Shown here piece after piece: positions 9,770 through 20,370 of a stretch of DNA of 64,000 bases. The DNA comes from Macrosoma leucophasiata (taxonomy: Eukaryota; Arthropoda; Insecta; Lepidoptera; Hedylidae). The notes under the pieces are model-generated. The model was not told where the DNA came from and searched no databases. It saw only the letters and a program-made list of their open reading frames with translations. Within the stretch, counting starts at the first letter, position 1; every line of letters starts with the position of its first letter. Both the position numbers and the translations under genes were made by a program. The stretch covers positions 1,116,001 to 1,180,000 of the forward strand of contig JAWQUS010000017.1 of assembly GCA_036365455.1 (NCBI GenBank), read 5' to 3'.

Positions 9770-9888
9770 GAATTAGATGAATAAGGTTCGGTAGCACCAA
9801 AATATTTGCTAAAATTATTGTTAATCTAGAATTAGATGAATAAGGTTCGGTAGCACCAAAATATTTGCTAAAATTATTGTTAATCTAG
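9770..9888 (+). repeat. Perfect 59-bp tandem duplication
   Basis: Two identical units start at 9770 and 9829 (GAATTAGATGAATAAGGTTC ... TTAATCTA). Perfect identity suggests a recent duplication or an assembly or replication slip. Confidence 0.85.
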
Positions 9889-9890
9889 AA

Positions 9891-10320
9891 TTTTACACCC
9901 TTCTCTTACTTTAACAAATTTGTTAAGGTAAGAGAAGGAATTAACTTTTTTTACAATACTTACTTTAACTTTAAGAAATCTTTTGGTGCAACCGAACCTA
10001 ACAGTTACATTGATTTTAACAGTTACTGCAAAATGAGTTGCACCATCGTATTTTTGACATTGTTACAATTACCAGGGTTGACAGATTCCCTTATCATCTA
10101 ACAGATGATTTTGATTGTAGAAATTAAATTTGCCGATTGTCTCGCGTATACAACATTTCCAAACTTCTTCTTATACCCGACGTTTCGGTCGCTTTCCAGC
10201 TACCGTGGTCACGGTACGGTTTAAGGTTAACTGTAATATTAACCAGAGCAGGTCAACCAGATACGGTTAAAGTTGAAATTATGACGTCTTTTAACAATTC
10301 CCAAATGGTGCAACTCATTT
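9891..10320. mobile_element. MITE-like segment with GGTTGCACC-type repeats
   Basis: ACCCTTCTCTTACTTTAAC is followed by its partial inverse GTAAGAGAAGG (9927-9937). Motifs TTTTGGTGCAACCGAAC and GAGTTGCACCATCG recur and are partly inverted near 10306-10317. A related fragment lies at 63608-63680. Boundaries unclear. Confidence 0.4.
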
Positions 10321-10399
10321 TTTTGACTTTCAGTTTAAATAAACTTTGTAATCATAACCCTAATCGACATATCTGCGATTACAATCAATGATACAATTT

Positions 10400-11070
10400 A
10401 ATAAATATGACTTAGAAACAAAAAAAACTTAATTTTAATCATAGTAACCGAAATAGTTACCGAATGATTACAAAATTTATTTCGAAAATTTCAATTCATT
10501 AAAAAAAAAAACAAAAATCTATGTTTTATTACATATGCCTATAATTTTCAAAATACGATACGATATTTTATCCTGACTTTTCTCGTGTTAATCTCCTTGT
10601 CTCCTATCACCCGGTTTCGGCTTGACGTGGAATTCTGGGACACCCCGTATCTACATATCTCTACGCTCACCATAAAACATAACCAACTCCTAACTTAATA
10701 CGGGAACACAACACCTAAAATTTATACGTATTTAAAATCAAAAAAATCGGTGTTACAAATAAAATGTAATATGATATGAAAGTCAACAACTTGTAAAACA
10801 TATTGAAGCTGTTTTACAAAGTCAACATGACCTTATAAAAACAATAGGCCGTTTAATCATAAGGCAATAACAATAAACCACTTATATTTATATTTTCCAA
10901 GCCGCGCGAACTAGACGAATAAATATTGTAATTTTATTGCTTCACGTAATCGGTTCCATTCAGTTGATAGTTTATTTATTCGATTGAAAACCTAACTGGG
11001 ATAATTTTGGATGTGGAGGAATGGATGGAAATGTTCTTCCGATGAAAAGGAAGGATTCTCCGACCAGGCA
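10400..11070. other. Unassigned AT-rich sequence
   Basis: No coding, tRNA-like or repeat signature recognised. The only distinctive words are CCCGGTTTCGGCTTGACG near 10611 and a purine-rich stretch at 11011-11070. Confidence 0.35.
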
Positions 11071-11072
11071 AA

Positions 11073-11175
11073 GTAATAGAAAGAAAGAAAAAAAATATTT
11101 ATTTGGACAACCATTTGTTACTTAAAATATGAAACAGTAAAAAAATAACAGTCATAAATATAAAACATTAATAAT
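11073..11175 (-). mobile_element. LINE 3'-end fragment with (TTTC)n-type tail
   Basis: AGAAAGAAAGAAAAAAAATA followed by TTTATTTGGACAACCATTTG has the layout of the inserted fragment at 58826-59092, whose minus strand carries a TTTC-repeat tail. The mariner at 11176 abuts it. Confidence 0.4.
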
Positions 11176-11980
11176 AGGTTGGGGATTGGATTGGAATTGA
11201 ACACAAAGCTGGGTACAAAATATAGCTCGATATTTGGGTACCTCACGAGCTCACTGAAAGAAACCTAATGAACCGTGTACTCATTTGTGATTCTTTATTA
11301 CGACGTAATGAAACCGAATCATTTTTGAAGAAGCTGATAACCGGTGATAAATAGTGGATCACGTACGACAAGAACGTGCGAAAAAGGTCGTGGTCAAAGG
11401 CCGGTCAGGCTTCACAGACTGTGGCGAAACCCGGGTTAACTCGCAATAAGGTGATGTTGTGTATGTGGTGGGATTGGAAGGGTTCGTTATGAGCTATTAC
11501 CACCAGGTAGGTCTATCGATTCTGAACTCTACTGCGAACAACTGGTGAGATTAAAGCAAGAAGTTGAGAGAAAACGGCCGGAATTGATCAACAGAAGGGG
11601 TGTGGTGTTTCATCATGATAACGCTAGACCTCACACATCTATAGCCACTCAGCAAAAATTAAGAAAGTTTGGCTGGGAGGTGTTAATGCATCCGCCGTAT
11701 AGTCCTGACCTTGCACCTTCAGATTTCCACCTGTTTCGGTCTCTTCAGAATTCTTTATGCAATGTTAGGTTAACATCACGAGAGGACTGCCAAATCCACT
11801 TGTCGCGGTATTTTGATGAGAAGTCCCAAAATGTTTATAGCAATCATTTCCCTACCTACAAGATGGCAAAAGGTTATCGAACAAAATGGTACACACATAC
11901 TTTAGTTAAATTTAAATAAACTATATTAAAAAATGTTTTGAATTATCTTAAAAAATGCGAAGAAACTTCTTCCCCAACCT
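11176..11980 (+). pseudogene. Mariner transposon with broken transposase
   Basis: Terminal 10-bp inverted repeats AGGTTGGGGA and TCCCCAACCT bound an 805-bp relic. Transposase-coding sequence starts internally at about 11241 (PHELTERNLMNRV), so the N-terminal DNA-binding domain is missing. The first catalytic region reads ITGDK-stop-W with a TAG or TAA in place of the usual residue. A frameshift falls between 11470 and 11545. From 11545 to 11919 a 124-codon frame holds the second Asp in HDNARPHTS and the third in YSPDLAPSDFH. Exactly 34 residues lie between them, the DD34D signature of mariner. Not functional; a full mariner is about 1.3 kb. Confidence 0.85.
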
Positions 11981-12009
11981 TTATTAAGCTTTAAAAAACC
12001 TAAAAAAAT

Positions 12010-12206
12010 CCATCTGCCGCGAAATGGTAGTGTTCAGCACTATCGTGTTCCTGTAAGATGGTAATGTATGGCCCCGTTATAAGTATCACAGACTCATAAC
12101 AACTAACTAAGGTCCACCCCTGAGGTGGCAACGCATCTGCATTTCGACCGGTAGTCTTCATGTTGGTGTCTATAGGCTGTAGTCATCACTTAACGTCAAT
12201 GTGAAC
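12010..12206 (+). mobile_element. SINE-A, 5'-truncated
   Basis: From CATCTGCCGCGAAATGGTAG to CACTTAACGTCAATGTGAAC, then joined abruptly to an antisense SINE-A piece. Confidence 0.75.
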
Positions 12207-12297
12207 GCAGATGCGTTACCACTCCTGAGGCCTAAGACGTTATGCCTCTGTGCCGGAAATTACAGAGCCGCACCTTTACGTAGCTCTACCACCAGTG
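12207..12297 (-). mobile_element. SINE-A, 5' fragment, head-to-head with the previous copy
   Basis: GCAGATGCGTTACCACTCCT to GTAGCTCTACCACCAGT with internal loss. The 25 bases that follow (GATATGCCTGTTTGCCACCC) are also found after the SINE-A piece ending at 13241. Confidence 0.7.
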
Positions 12298-12332
12298 ATA
12301 TGCCTGTTTGCCACCCGTATTAGGGTAAAATG

Positions 12333-12779
12333 GTGAAAAACGCCCTATCAGGAAATATGCCCCACTTGCAATATAAAGCACACCGAACTATCATTTGTAA
12401 TAGTTAGAGCGCCAATCGATAGGTGGCAGTAGTACTCAAATTCGTTGAGGCAAGCGGCTGCAGTTCGTGTGTAATTAAGAAAAAAAATGAGTGTGAACAA
12501 CTTATGATATTCGATAGGTACATAACCTTCATAAACCTTCATAGGGATCAACAAAGCCAGTACATTGTATCCAGTCTATTTGCCCCTTGGCAAGTAGACT
12601 GGATACAGTGTACAAGATGTTTAAAATGGTTGCATGAATATTGTCAAATGTACAACAATTTCCGTAACAAGTGTAGCGGCTCTAATGTGCGCAACACAAG
12701 TATTTTTTTTCTATATTATGTTGTATTTTCTTTATTACTATTAATATTTGTTTTTTTTTTACTATAGGGCATTTTTCAC
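12333..12779. mobile_element. Palindromic MITE-like element
   Basis: GTGAAAAACGCCCTAT at 12333-12348 is matched at 15 of 16 positions by the reverse complement of 12764-12779. Inside, 12560-12613 forms a hairpin (TATCCAGTCTATTTGCC / GGCAAGTAGACTGGATA) with two mismatches. No transposase; the flanks repeat GCC-rich words near 13241. Confidence 0.45.
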
Positions 12780-13003
12780 ATACCCCTTGGGGAATACCCC
12801 TTTTCTATAGTTTTTAAAATAACGTGCAAATCAAAAACTCATTAGAATTACTGGCTGAATGACCAAATAATAAGAGGTTGATTAGTTTATGTAACAGATG
12901 ATTCCCAAAAAATAAATACAATTTGCTTTTAAATGTGTTTTATTTGACAAAATTAAACAGGAGGGCGTATTTAACCAGTTTACCCTACATAAAAAAGTAA
13001 GTT

Positions 13004-13127
13004 TGTCCAAAAACGTCCCCAACTCAGCATCTACCGGATTTATTAATCCAGCGCTGGTATTATGTACATCATCGTCATCATCATCATCATCATTTCAGCC
13101 AAAAGACGTCCACTGCTGAATAAAGGC
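13004..13127 (-). mobile_element. RTE-type LINE 3' end, short copy
   Basis: AGTTTGTCCAAAAACGTCCC, AACTCAGCAT-CGG, a CGCTGGTATTATGTA segment, (CAT)n and TTTCAGCCAAAAGACGTCC. The same ~125 bases recur at 13266-13400, so the two flank the SINE-A fragment like a duplicated host sequence. Confidence 0.6.
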
Positions 13128-13241
13128 CACCTGACCGGAACACGATAGTACTGCTGAACACTACCACTAAGCGGCAAGTAAATTAGGTAATGCGGTGGTG
13201 CCTACGCCTGCGAGCTTCATCACTAGAGCTCTACCACCAGT
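13127..13241 (-). mobile_element. SINE-A, 5' half
   Basis: ACCTGACCGGAACACGATAG through GCTCTACCACCAGT. It sits between two copies of the RTE-like 3' sequence. Confidence 0.75.
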
Positions 13242-13265
13242 GATATGCCAGTTTGCCACCCGCAT

Positions 13266-13715
13266 TACAATAAAAAGTAAGTTTGTCCAAAAACGTCCCC
13301 AACTCAGCATGTGCCGGATTAATTAATCCGGCGCTGGTATTATGTATATCATCGTCATCATTTCAGCCAAAAGACGTCCTCTGCTGAACAAAGGCCTTCT
13401 CCAAAGATTGCCACAACGAACGGTCTTGGGCCGCCCTCATCCAGCGATTGCCGGTGACCTTCACCAGGTCGTCGATCCATCTTGGCCTGTCTACGCTTCG
13501 ATTTCCGATACACGGTCGCCACTGTAGAACTGCTCTGCCCCAACGGCAGTCAGTTCTTGGAGCTATGTGCCCTGCCCACTGCCACTTGAGTCTCGCTATT
13601 CGGTGACCTATGTCGGTAACTTTGGTTCTCATGCGGATCTGCTCATTTCTGATTCGATCTCGCAGAGAAACTCCGAGCATAGCCCTCTCCATTGCTCTCT
13701 AAGGTATTATGTTGA
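13266..13715 (-). pseudogene. RTE-clade LINE, C-terminal coding end and 3' UTR
   Basis: On the minus strand a 109-codon frame (13363-13692) encodes the C-terminal end of an RTE-type reverse transcriptase: LRDRIRNEQIR, then LKWQWAGHIA, then RPRWIDDLVKV, then a W-R-A-QDRSLW ending. The LINE tail is the (ATGATG)n / CATCATC region at 13335-13360. The upstream endonuclease and RT domains are absent (5' truncation). A second, more broken copy lies at 32655-33070. Confidence 0.75.
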
Positions 13716-13719
13716 GGCC

Positions 13720-14032
13720 TAACAATGTGATAGAGTCTGACCTTCCGTACTTATTTGATTTTTAAAAATTTTATTTTGCTTAGATAACTCATTGGCATTC
13801 TAGCTATCTTCAAACTAAAGTTTTACCCTCGATTCTTATTTTAAAACTTTATGAGAACAATTTAAGAAAAAAACATACTGAGAGAAATTGTTAGCTGATT
13901 AATAGCATTCCGGCGTCCGAGATGTGGGGCAGATTTTTATCCGTTTCTTGGATATAAAGTAGATCTGGTGGATATATTAGTTATATATAAAAGTTTAATG
14001 GAAGCTTGTTAAGTCTATTTTTTATTTAATTA
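13720..14032. other. Unassigned AT-rich sequence
   Basis: No element recognised; TTCTTGGATATAAAGTAGAT near 13955 is the only notable word. Confidence 0.3.
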
Positions 14033-14343
14033 CTAGCTGTGCCCGCGACTTTGTCCGCGTGGGTATTTTTGATTGTTCAGGAGGTAGATACCCAGACGAA
14101 GTCGTGGGGCAGCTAGTATAAAAGCAGCTTAAGTTACTTCTTATTACATAAGCTATCTACCAGTGAAAGTCCCGTCAAAATCGGTGAAGCCGTTCTCGAG
14201 ATTAGCGGGCACAAACAGACAGACACAGAAAAATTGTAAAACATGTTGATTTGGTATATGTTCCGTGTACATACATATGCATTTAGTAAAAAGCGGTTAT
14301 TCTTATATTACAAACAGACACTCCAATTTTATTTATTTGTATA
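14033..14343 (-). mobile_element. Helitron-like element (H1 family), near complete
   Basis: CTAGCTGTGCCCGCGACTTT at left, GACGAAGTCGTGGGGCAGCT, CAGTGAAAGTCCCGTCAAAA, GCCGTTCTCGAGATTAGCGG, and CAGACACTCCAATTTTATTT at right. The CTAG-type end is on the minus-strand 3' side. Confidence 0.65.
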
Positions 14344-14685
14344 GACTAGCGACCCGCCCTGGTTTGGCGCGGGTGCAATGTAGATTGTTAGTAGATTCAT
14401 CTAAGTAAAACGATAATTATTCCAATCTAAACATATCATTGTATCTAATAACACCATATCTTCACCTTGTCAAAATCACATCGTCAGTGCTACTATAATA
14501 ACATAACGTCCACAATAAATGCATTGCTTGTTAGCTCAGACTACCTCGGAAATTGGCAGAGTTCTTTTCAGCCACCATTTATTTTGTTATAAACTTGATA
14601 TTAAACTTCATGAGATAGTATTAAATGGCTACATTTTTTTAATACAAAATAAATAAATGGTATTACTTACGTCTTAGAAAAATGG
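14344..14685 (-). mobile_element. Second Helitron-type end and AT-rich body
   Basis: GACTAGCGACCCGCCCTGGT followed by GGCGCGGGTGCAATG is a different Helitron-type terminus that abuts the H1 copy. The rest, to 14685, has no recognised content and its right boundary is unknown. Confidence 0.45.
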
Positions 14686-14926
14686 CAATGTATGGACCTG
14701 TAATTTTCACAAAGAGATAACACCTTGCCGCTAAATGGTATTGTTCAGCACTATCGTGTTTCGGTCAGGTGGTCATACTACCCTGTAATATCCGGCACAT
14801 AGGATACCTTCTTAGGCATCAGGAGTGGCAACGCATCTGCATTTTGACCTTGGTCTATAGGCTGCAGTCATCACTTAACATCAGTGTGAACTGCAAACTT
14901 GTTTGCCACTTATATTACATAAAAAA
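14686..14926 (+). mobile_element. SINE-A, rearranged
   Basis: A mid-SINE block (GTATGGACCTGTAATTTTCA) precedes the earlier block CTTGCCGCTAAATGG, so the order is shuffled. The 3' end is normal (TTGCCACTTATATTACAT plus A run). Confidence 0.75.
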
Positions 14927-15129
14927 ACCTTTGGCCTCAGGTGTTGCTACATTTTGGGAGAAAGGTTTTATAATTATTTTTTTACATGTATAAAGGTTTT
15001 ATTCATATAGTAAAAATTTTTTTTTCATAAAAACCTTAAACAAACTATCTTATCAACTATCTTGGTTTTATTTACATTGAAATCTCTAGTTTCATGTTAA
15101 TAGTGATAGAGTATTAATTTTCATCAATG

Positions 15130-15510
15130 ACAGATATCTTTTTGTTTTTCTTTTAATAGTGATACGTATTTACATCTTAAAACATAATTTTACGCCACTG
15201 AGTTTATGTTGGCAGCCAGAACACTCCTCAATCGCAAGAAGTCAGGAAATAATATGGAAATATGTTGGACTCTATGCTTATTTGGCATTTCAAGACATGA
15301 AAAAAAAACAGGAAACAGATCACATTGATTAAAGGAGAATACCGACTGTAACCTATTGTAGAGATATCTTTTTGTTTTTCTTTTAATAGTTATACGATTT
15401 TATATCAAAAAACATCATTTCACGCCACTAAGTTTATGTTGGAAGCCAGAGCACTCTTCGATCGCAAGAAGTCAGAAAATAATACTTAAATATGTTGGAC
15501 AGAAAATACT
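15130..15510 (+). repeat. Local two-unit repeat
   Basis: Units starting at about 15133 and 15362 share ATATCTTTTTGTTTTTCTTT, ACGCCACT-AGTTTATGTTG and ATCGCAAGAAGTCAG. Period about 229 bp; function unknown. Confidence 0.65.
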
Positions 15511-16079
15511 TAACAAATTATAGATAGACGTGTACGTGTAGCAGTTAGTATTTACTTATCGAAATTTATATTAAAAAAATATATATATATTTTTATATTA
15601 ATCTGTTAAATTTTACAGATGTGCTTAAATGGAACGTGGTATATTACCAAATAATCCTTATATAAAAAAATCTCTAAAATACCAAAGCTTCTGAATTTTA
15701 ATCAAATTTATATAATTTTCACTCCATAAAATTATACTTGACGGTAAAGTACTACATAGCTCCGATTAATTTCAATATCCAGCTTGTGACGCCATACCAA
15801 TAATCCTACAGATTTGCAGGATAACTCTCAACTCGGTCCCAAGTGGAAATTTAATCAAATGGAGAGAATAAAAATTTTATTAAAATACCGATGTCGGTGC
15901 GCGGTATGCTTGTTGGGTTTATGTTATGAGAAATGAATATTTTAAAATGTTCATGCTTTATTATGCCGTTAGAATATTTTTCCTTTTTTATATTGAATTG
16001 AGTAGCTTCTAAACGTTCATTGTGGTTGAAAGCAATGATACGGCATGAATATACATTTACATTACATTTAGTTTTATCT
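15511..16079. other. Unassigned AT-rich sequence
   Basis: I see no gene or repeat signature except simple TA runs near 15580. Confidence 0.3.
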
Positions 16080-16232
16080 TAGTGATATTCTCGACTTTAC
16101 ATATATTTTTTATCTTGTTTGACATGTATATCAATTGTTATTCACTTTAATTTATTTTCTTTGTTTTTGACGTGTCATAAAAGGTGCCTGTCTAAATGAA
16201 TAAATGAGTTTCTGATTCTGATATAAATTGTT
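16080..16232 (+). mobile_element. LINE 3'-end fragment
   Basis: TGCCTGTCTAAATGAATAAA followed by TGAGTTTCTGATTCTGA looks like the terminal part of a poly-unit-tailed LINE 3' UTR. No coding part remains. Confidence 0.4.
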
Positions 16233-16317
16233 TCTTTTGTGTTGTAGCGACATATGAGTTTATGATTCAGGTAGAATTTTTGAGATATAATCGTATATAA
16301 GTATGTATATTAGCATA

Positions 16318-16490
16318 TTAGCAGTCAGTCTACCGACCAATGGCCCTCTAACCATTACAATGGGGCGGTAGTAAGTGCAAAAACGCAAGACCCGCTAAAA
16401 CTACTACTATCGCCAATCCGAATGCCAAGCGTGCCGATTATGGCATATCACCCTTATAAGGATGACTTTGGTCTAAAATAATGATGATGG
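16318..16490 (+). mobile_element. LINE 3'-end fragment with (ATG)n tail
   Basis: GGCCCTCTAACCATTACAAT, ACCCTTATAAGGATGACTTT and GGTCTAAAATAATGATGATG look like a LINE 3' terminus common in Lepidoptera. Confidence 0.45.
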
Positions 16491-16630
16491 CGAAGTATTT
16501 TTCATATTTTGGCAATAACACATGCGGGTGACTTGTTAAAAAAGTGCAAAGAAAAATTTGACTTCCGTACTGCCATCGTAAGATGTTCACCAACAATAAA
16601 GTCAGTATTTTCATTTAAAATGAATCGAGT

Positions 16631-17037
16631 CATACCAACTATCGTTGACTAACATCGATATCTATTTTTTTGGATGCTGTTACAAGTATATTTCACTCAA
16701 GTGCGATACCCGTGCTCGTCAAGAAAACCCGGCCACGCGTCACTGAATCGCAAATGTCCAAATATTTCTGCACGTCATCACGCTCTAGTCAGCACAAATG
16801 CACTAGTTATTCAACTCAGTATTTTCATAAAATATATTTTTATTAAAATAAATTAAATCATAGCAACTATAGTTGAATAACATCGATAGCTACTCTCGTG
16901 GATGCTGTTACAAGTATATTTCACTCACGTGCGATACCCGTGCTTTTCAAGCAAGCGTGGCCACGCGTCACTGAATCGCAAATGTCCAAACATTTCTGCA
17001 CGTCATCACAAGGGTCAGCACGAATGCACTAGTTATT
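16631..17037 (+). repeat. Local tandem repeat, units 1 and 2
   Basis: Units at 16631 and 16859 (period about 228) share CAACTAT-GTTGA-TAACATCGATA, GATGCTGTTACAAGTATATT, GGCCACGCGTCACTGAATCG and AATGCACTAGTTATT. Unit 3 is at 17346 onward and a part of a fourth at 18483-18550. Confidence 0.75.
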
Positions 17038-17190
17038 AATCGCTAGTCGCTAAACAACTAATCTTAGTAATAGTGTTGTGGAGTTGCCTTGTGTGTTTGT
17101 CGATAAATATTTAGCTATAATCATTTGAATATCACTATTTGTTGTTGTTTTACTTTTACGTTTGTGTAAATTATAATAAGCAAAGGGTTT

Positions 17191-17262
17191 TGGCGTCGGG
17201 ACGTGACGACCCTGCCGACCACTAGCAGAACATTTTTTCTTTCTTGAGAAAGAGAATTCATT
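17191..17262 (+). repeat. Conserved motif copy 1 (TCGGGACGTGACGACCCT)
   Basis: GGCGTCGGGACGTGACGACC followed by CTGCCGACCACTAGCAGAA, ending near GAGAATTC. The same block occurs at 37052-37120. Element unknown. Confidence 0.5.
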
Positions 17263-17345
17263 TACAATGGCAGTCAAATCATATAATGATTTGATGGGCC
17301 GGTATACGGTACGGTTGATATATTACAGCTCAAGGTTAATGAAAT

Positions 17346-17990
17346 CATAGCAACTATCGTCGACTAACTCTGCGTTCACACGGAGGTAACTTTTGTCGGG
17401 TCTTATTTCTGTCTGATCTGAAAAAACCGAGAATTCACACGGTGCTGCCGTGTTCCGACGGATTGTCTCAGAGCCAGGTGTCTTCGGTGCCTGTGTGAAC
17501 ACCCGATTGGATTTTTTATGCACCACCTGGCGCGAGATGGATTCGATTGTAAGATCCAATAAAAAAACCGAATCGACTACTTACACTGTATGAGGTTCAC
17601 ATGTATTAGAAATACTATGTCGCTTAAGCCGGATCTTACATTGTCGGTCCGATTTAAGACTCCAAATTGGATGTCAACTTCAGTTAGATTGGATTTTTTT
17701 GTCGGATCTCAATACCGAATATTCGTACGAACTCTGGCATTGAAAGCGTGTTGCCACTGACCCGAACTCTACAAAAAAATCAGAACCGACAGAATAATAC
17801 ACAAATCTGTGTGAACGGGTACATCGATAACATCTACAAATCAAATATCATCGAAACTATTACAACTCTATTACACTCACGTGTGATACCCTTGCTTGTC
17901 AAGCAAGCCCTTACGCGTAGCTGAGTCGCAGATGTCCAAATATTAATTTCACGTCGTCGCAAAGTTCAGCACAAATGCACCATAACTAGT
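17346..17990 (+). repeat. Local tandem repeat, unit 3, split by a MITE
   Basis: The unit is interrupted after GTCGACTAAC (17368) and resumes at ATCGATAAC (about 17823). The undisturbed sisters read GACTAACATCGATA at this point, which fixes the empty site. Confidence 0.75.
17369..17820. mobile_element. MITE with CGTTCACAC termini
   Basis: Left end TCTGCGTTCACACGGAGG; the reverse complement of the right end is ACCCGTTCACACAGATT, giving imperfect ~14-bp terminal inverted repeats. About 452 bp, no transposase. The interior repeats GGATTTTTT and TCGGATC-type words in both orientations, so it could fold back. Confidence 0.7.
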
Positions 17991-18036
17991 ACATAAGTAA
18001 TTGCTGGCAGAGGGTTAAACTTTTATTGGTATGAAA

Positions 18037-18085
18037 TGGCAAACAAGCATACAATTCACATTGATGGTAAATGATAAAGTACCGG
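18037..18085 (-). mobile_element. SINE-A, short 3' fragment
   Basis: ATGGCAAACAAGCATACAAT then TCACATTGATGGTAAATGA. Confidence 0.55.
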
Positions 18086-18482
18086 TAAAAATCTTTAAAT
18101 TATAATGGCTTCTAAATCTATTCTTATATATATTTTTAGTGTGTGTTTCTCTACGTTATAACTAAGTATTATTCAGTATTTTATCAAGTAATTTACATAG
18201 AAACATATTACCATACATACATTATCATGTATGGGAATTCAATTATTGCCATTTAAATTCCTTAAACATAGCGCTATGATAGTCATACAATAAGATAGCA
18301 GACTATTATAATTCAACTAAACTCTCAAGAATAAGGCATTGGGGTGTTGGCCAGATTAACGCCGGTAAAAATATACCGGTGAAAATACCGGTGTTGAAAC
18401 ATTTTCCCAAGGTCTTTTTCCGGCACATATTCCTTGCCTAATGCTACCGGCAATGGTGTCAACGTCAAATTCCAGTCACGTT

Positions 18483-18550
18483 CGACATCTGTGCTTCTCA
18501 AGCAAATCCAGCCATGCGTGACTGAGCAGCAAATGTCCAAGCATTTCTAC
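18483..18550 (+). repeat. Partial fourth unit of the 228-bp local repeat
   Basis: TCTCAAGCAAATCCAGCCAT and GCAAATGTCCAAGCATTTCT match the middle of the units at 16.6-17 kb. Confidence 0.55.
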
Positions 18551-19600
18551 GCTATGTGGAAACATTAGGTAATTTATAGCTCAAGTATTCAGAACCATAG
18601 GCGTATGTTTTGTCTGAACTATTTCTATTCATAAAGATTTTTTATTATAATAAGCAAGCCTGTTAAAATATATTACATTCTAGTTATATTTGATGAACAT
18701 AACTAAAATGTAATATATTATTATTTTTTAATTTTAATTGATTAACTATGATTTCGGCTAGTCGATAAAAAAAATAATGAAGAAATGTAAAAACTTAGGA
18801 AATGTCGTAAAAAAACTGCAGCACGTCACGCGTATTTACTAAAAAGTTAAAAATCATTAAAAAAAACCAAAGCCGGTAAGTCCCATATATATGAATGATT
18901 ATCCTTAATTTTGTCCAAATATTCTAAAAACGCGGGGCGGTCACTTATCCTTGGGACAAATTGCATAAAATTGTTTAAAACGAGATGAAGTTAGCAGTGA
19001 AATATAATATATTTTCGAAACCGCAAATATATATTTATCGTTAACCTGTATCATTCATACAAATGCTATGAAAACCAAAACGGTTGCGTGTTAAAAAAAA
19101 CTTTATATTTTTGAACAAAATTGTGGCCTTGCACTCTGACAACGAAAATCAAATAAACACTCGCGCAGATTCGGTGCGCGATAAAAAAATATTTTCCAAG
19201 GTAAATGGTAACATGATTATAGCTTCTCGTTATATCAACGTATAGTAGTTAATTGGCATGAAATTGTGAAAATGTACCGGTAGAAATACCGATAACATAA
19301 AAAAAATATATAAAAATTGATCGTTAAATGTGTTACTAAGCGCAAGACTTTATAACGGCTGGACCAATTTCGCTAATTCTTTTTTAATGTGTATGCAATT
19401 GTCCGTAGAAGGATTTAATAAGAGGAAAGAAAAAAGAAAAAGAAAATTGAGTGGGAAATTAGAAATTGTAAGAAAATTTAAACCCTGAAGCAGCAGATGG
19501 ACCCATGGACAGGGTACATGAACAATAAGAAATCAATTGTCATAAATTTCTGGTTTTTCATTCCTTTTTAATTTTTCTTTATCATATCGAAAAAAGGGAA
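18551..19600. other. Unassigned AT-rich sequence
   Basis: No coding sequence recognised. 18666-18714 forms an imperfect inverted repeat around ATATTACATT. ACCGGT-AAAAT words recur at 18069, 18362 and 19274, without a clear element boundary. Confidence 0.3.
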
Positions 19601-19672
19601 ACATAAAATTGACTTGCACTGATATCGCAGATTCGAACCCATCCTGAAGTCAAAATATCTTTCCATTTCTTC
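19600..19672 (-). mobile_element. T2-family tRNA-like remnant
   Basis: AAATTGACTTGCACTGATAT, then GCAGATTCGAACCCATCCTG and GAAGTCAAAAT: the acceptor halves GACTT and GAAGTC and a T-loop-like TTCGAA remain, the middle is lost. Confidence 0.4.
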
Positions 19673-19697
19673 TTTGGCCGAAGCCGGAAAACAATCT

Positions 19698-19897
19698 AGA
19701 GATCAAAATGCAGATGCGTTGCCACCGCTGAGACCTTAGTTGTTTATGTCTCTATGATAGTTATTACGGGGCCATACATCACCACCTAATTGGAACACGA
19801 TAGTGTTGAATATTACCTAGCGGCAGATAGGTAAGGTAATGCGGGTGCCTACGCCTTCGAGCTCCTACAGTGGAACTCTACCACTAGTTAAAAAATA
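19698..19897 (-). mobile_element. SINE-A, antisense, 3' end missing
   Basis: ATGCAGATGCGTTGCCACCG to GGAACTCTACCACTAGT. Subtype with TTATTACGGGGCCATACAT. Confidence 0.8.
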
Positions 19898-19932
19898 TGA
19901 CAGTATCACATGCGATTACACATGAGTGCATG

Positions 19933-20003
19933 ACGACCCGGTTAGTCCAGCGGTGTGAAACCACCGTTTGATTCGAAGGCTCGCGGGTTCGATCCCCACA
20001 CCT
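19933..20003 (+). mobile_element. T1 SINE head only
   Basis: GACCCGGTTAGTCCAGCGGT and TCGCGGGTTCGATCCCCACA supply box A- and box B-like parts. The body is cut off and replaced by a Helitron-type end. Confidence 0.65.
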
Positions 20004-20050
20004 AGAGCTGACTTTGAAAACGCGGGCGAAGCCGCGGGCAACAGCTAGTT
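20004..20050 (+). mobile_element. Helitron 3' terminus fragment
   Basis: GCGGGCGAAGCCGCGGGCAA followed by CAGCTAGT. The short GC palindrome just before CTAGT is typical of Helitron 3' ends. Confidence 0.55.
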
Positions 20051-20171
20051 TATTATAAATGCGATATCTAACAAATCGACAAAAAAATCAACGATCCACT
20101 TAAATAAAAAATTATATACTTCCTAAAAAAATGCTCGGACAAATTGAGAACCTTTAATTTATCGGACAATT

Positions 20172-20370
20172 TGACAGTCCAGCGGTGCGAAACCACCGTT
20201 TGATTCGAAGGCTCGCGGGTTCGATCCCCACACCGAAACAAATATTTGTATGCCCTACACATATTTGTTTCGGGTCTGAGTGTTTGTGTATGTGTTGTAA
20301 CTGTACAGCGGCATCTATGACACATATTTATATAATACCTAATGTAGAACTGTGAGTGTAAGTGTACTTT
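20172..20370 (+). mobile_element. T1 SINE, near full length
   Basis: AGTCCAGCGGTGCGAAACCA, GCGGGTTCGATCCCCACACC, ACAAATATTTGTATGCCCTA and CTGTGAGTGTAAGTG. Its head repeats 19933-20003 almost exactly, including the GAAGGCTCGCGG variant, so the two are probably a local duplication. Confidence 0.75.

Noticed and set aside
16631..18550. A CRISPR-like array
   Set aside because: Repeat units are ~180-200 bp with a 228-bp period and diverge; no short identical repeats with unique spacers. Unsuitable for a eukaryotic window as well.
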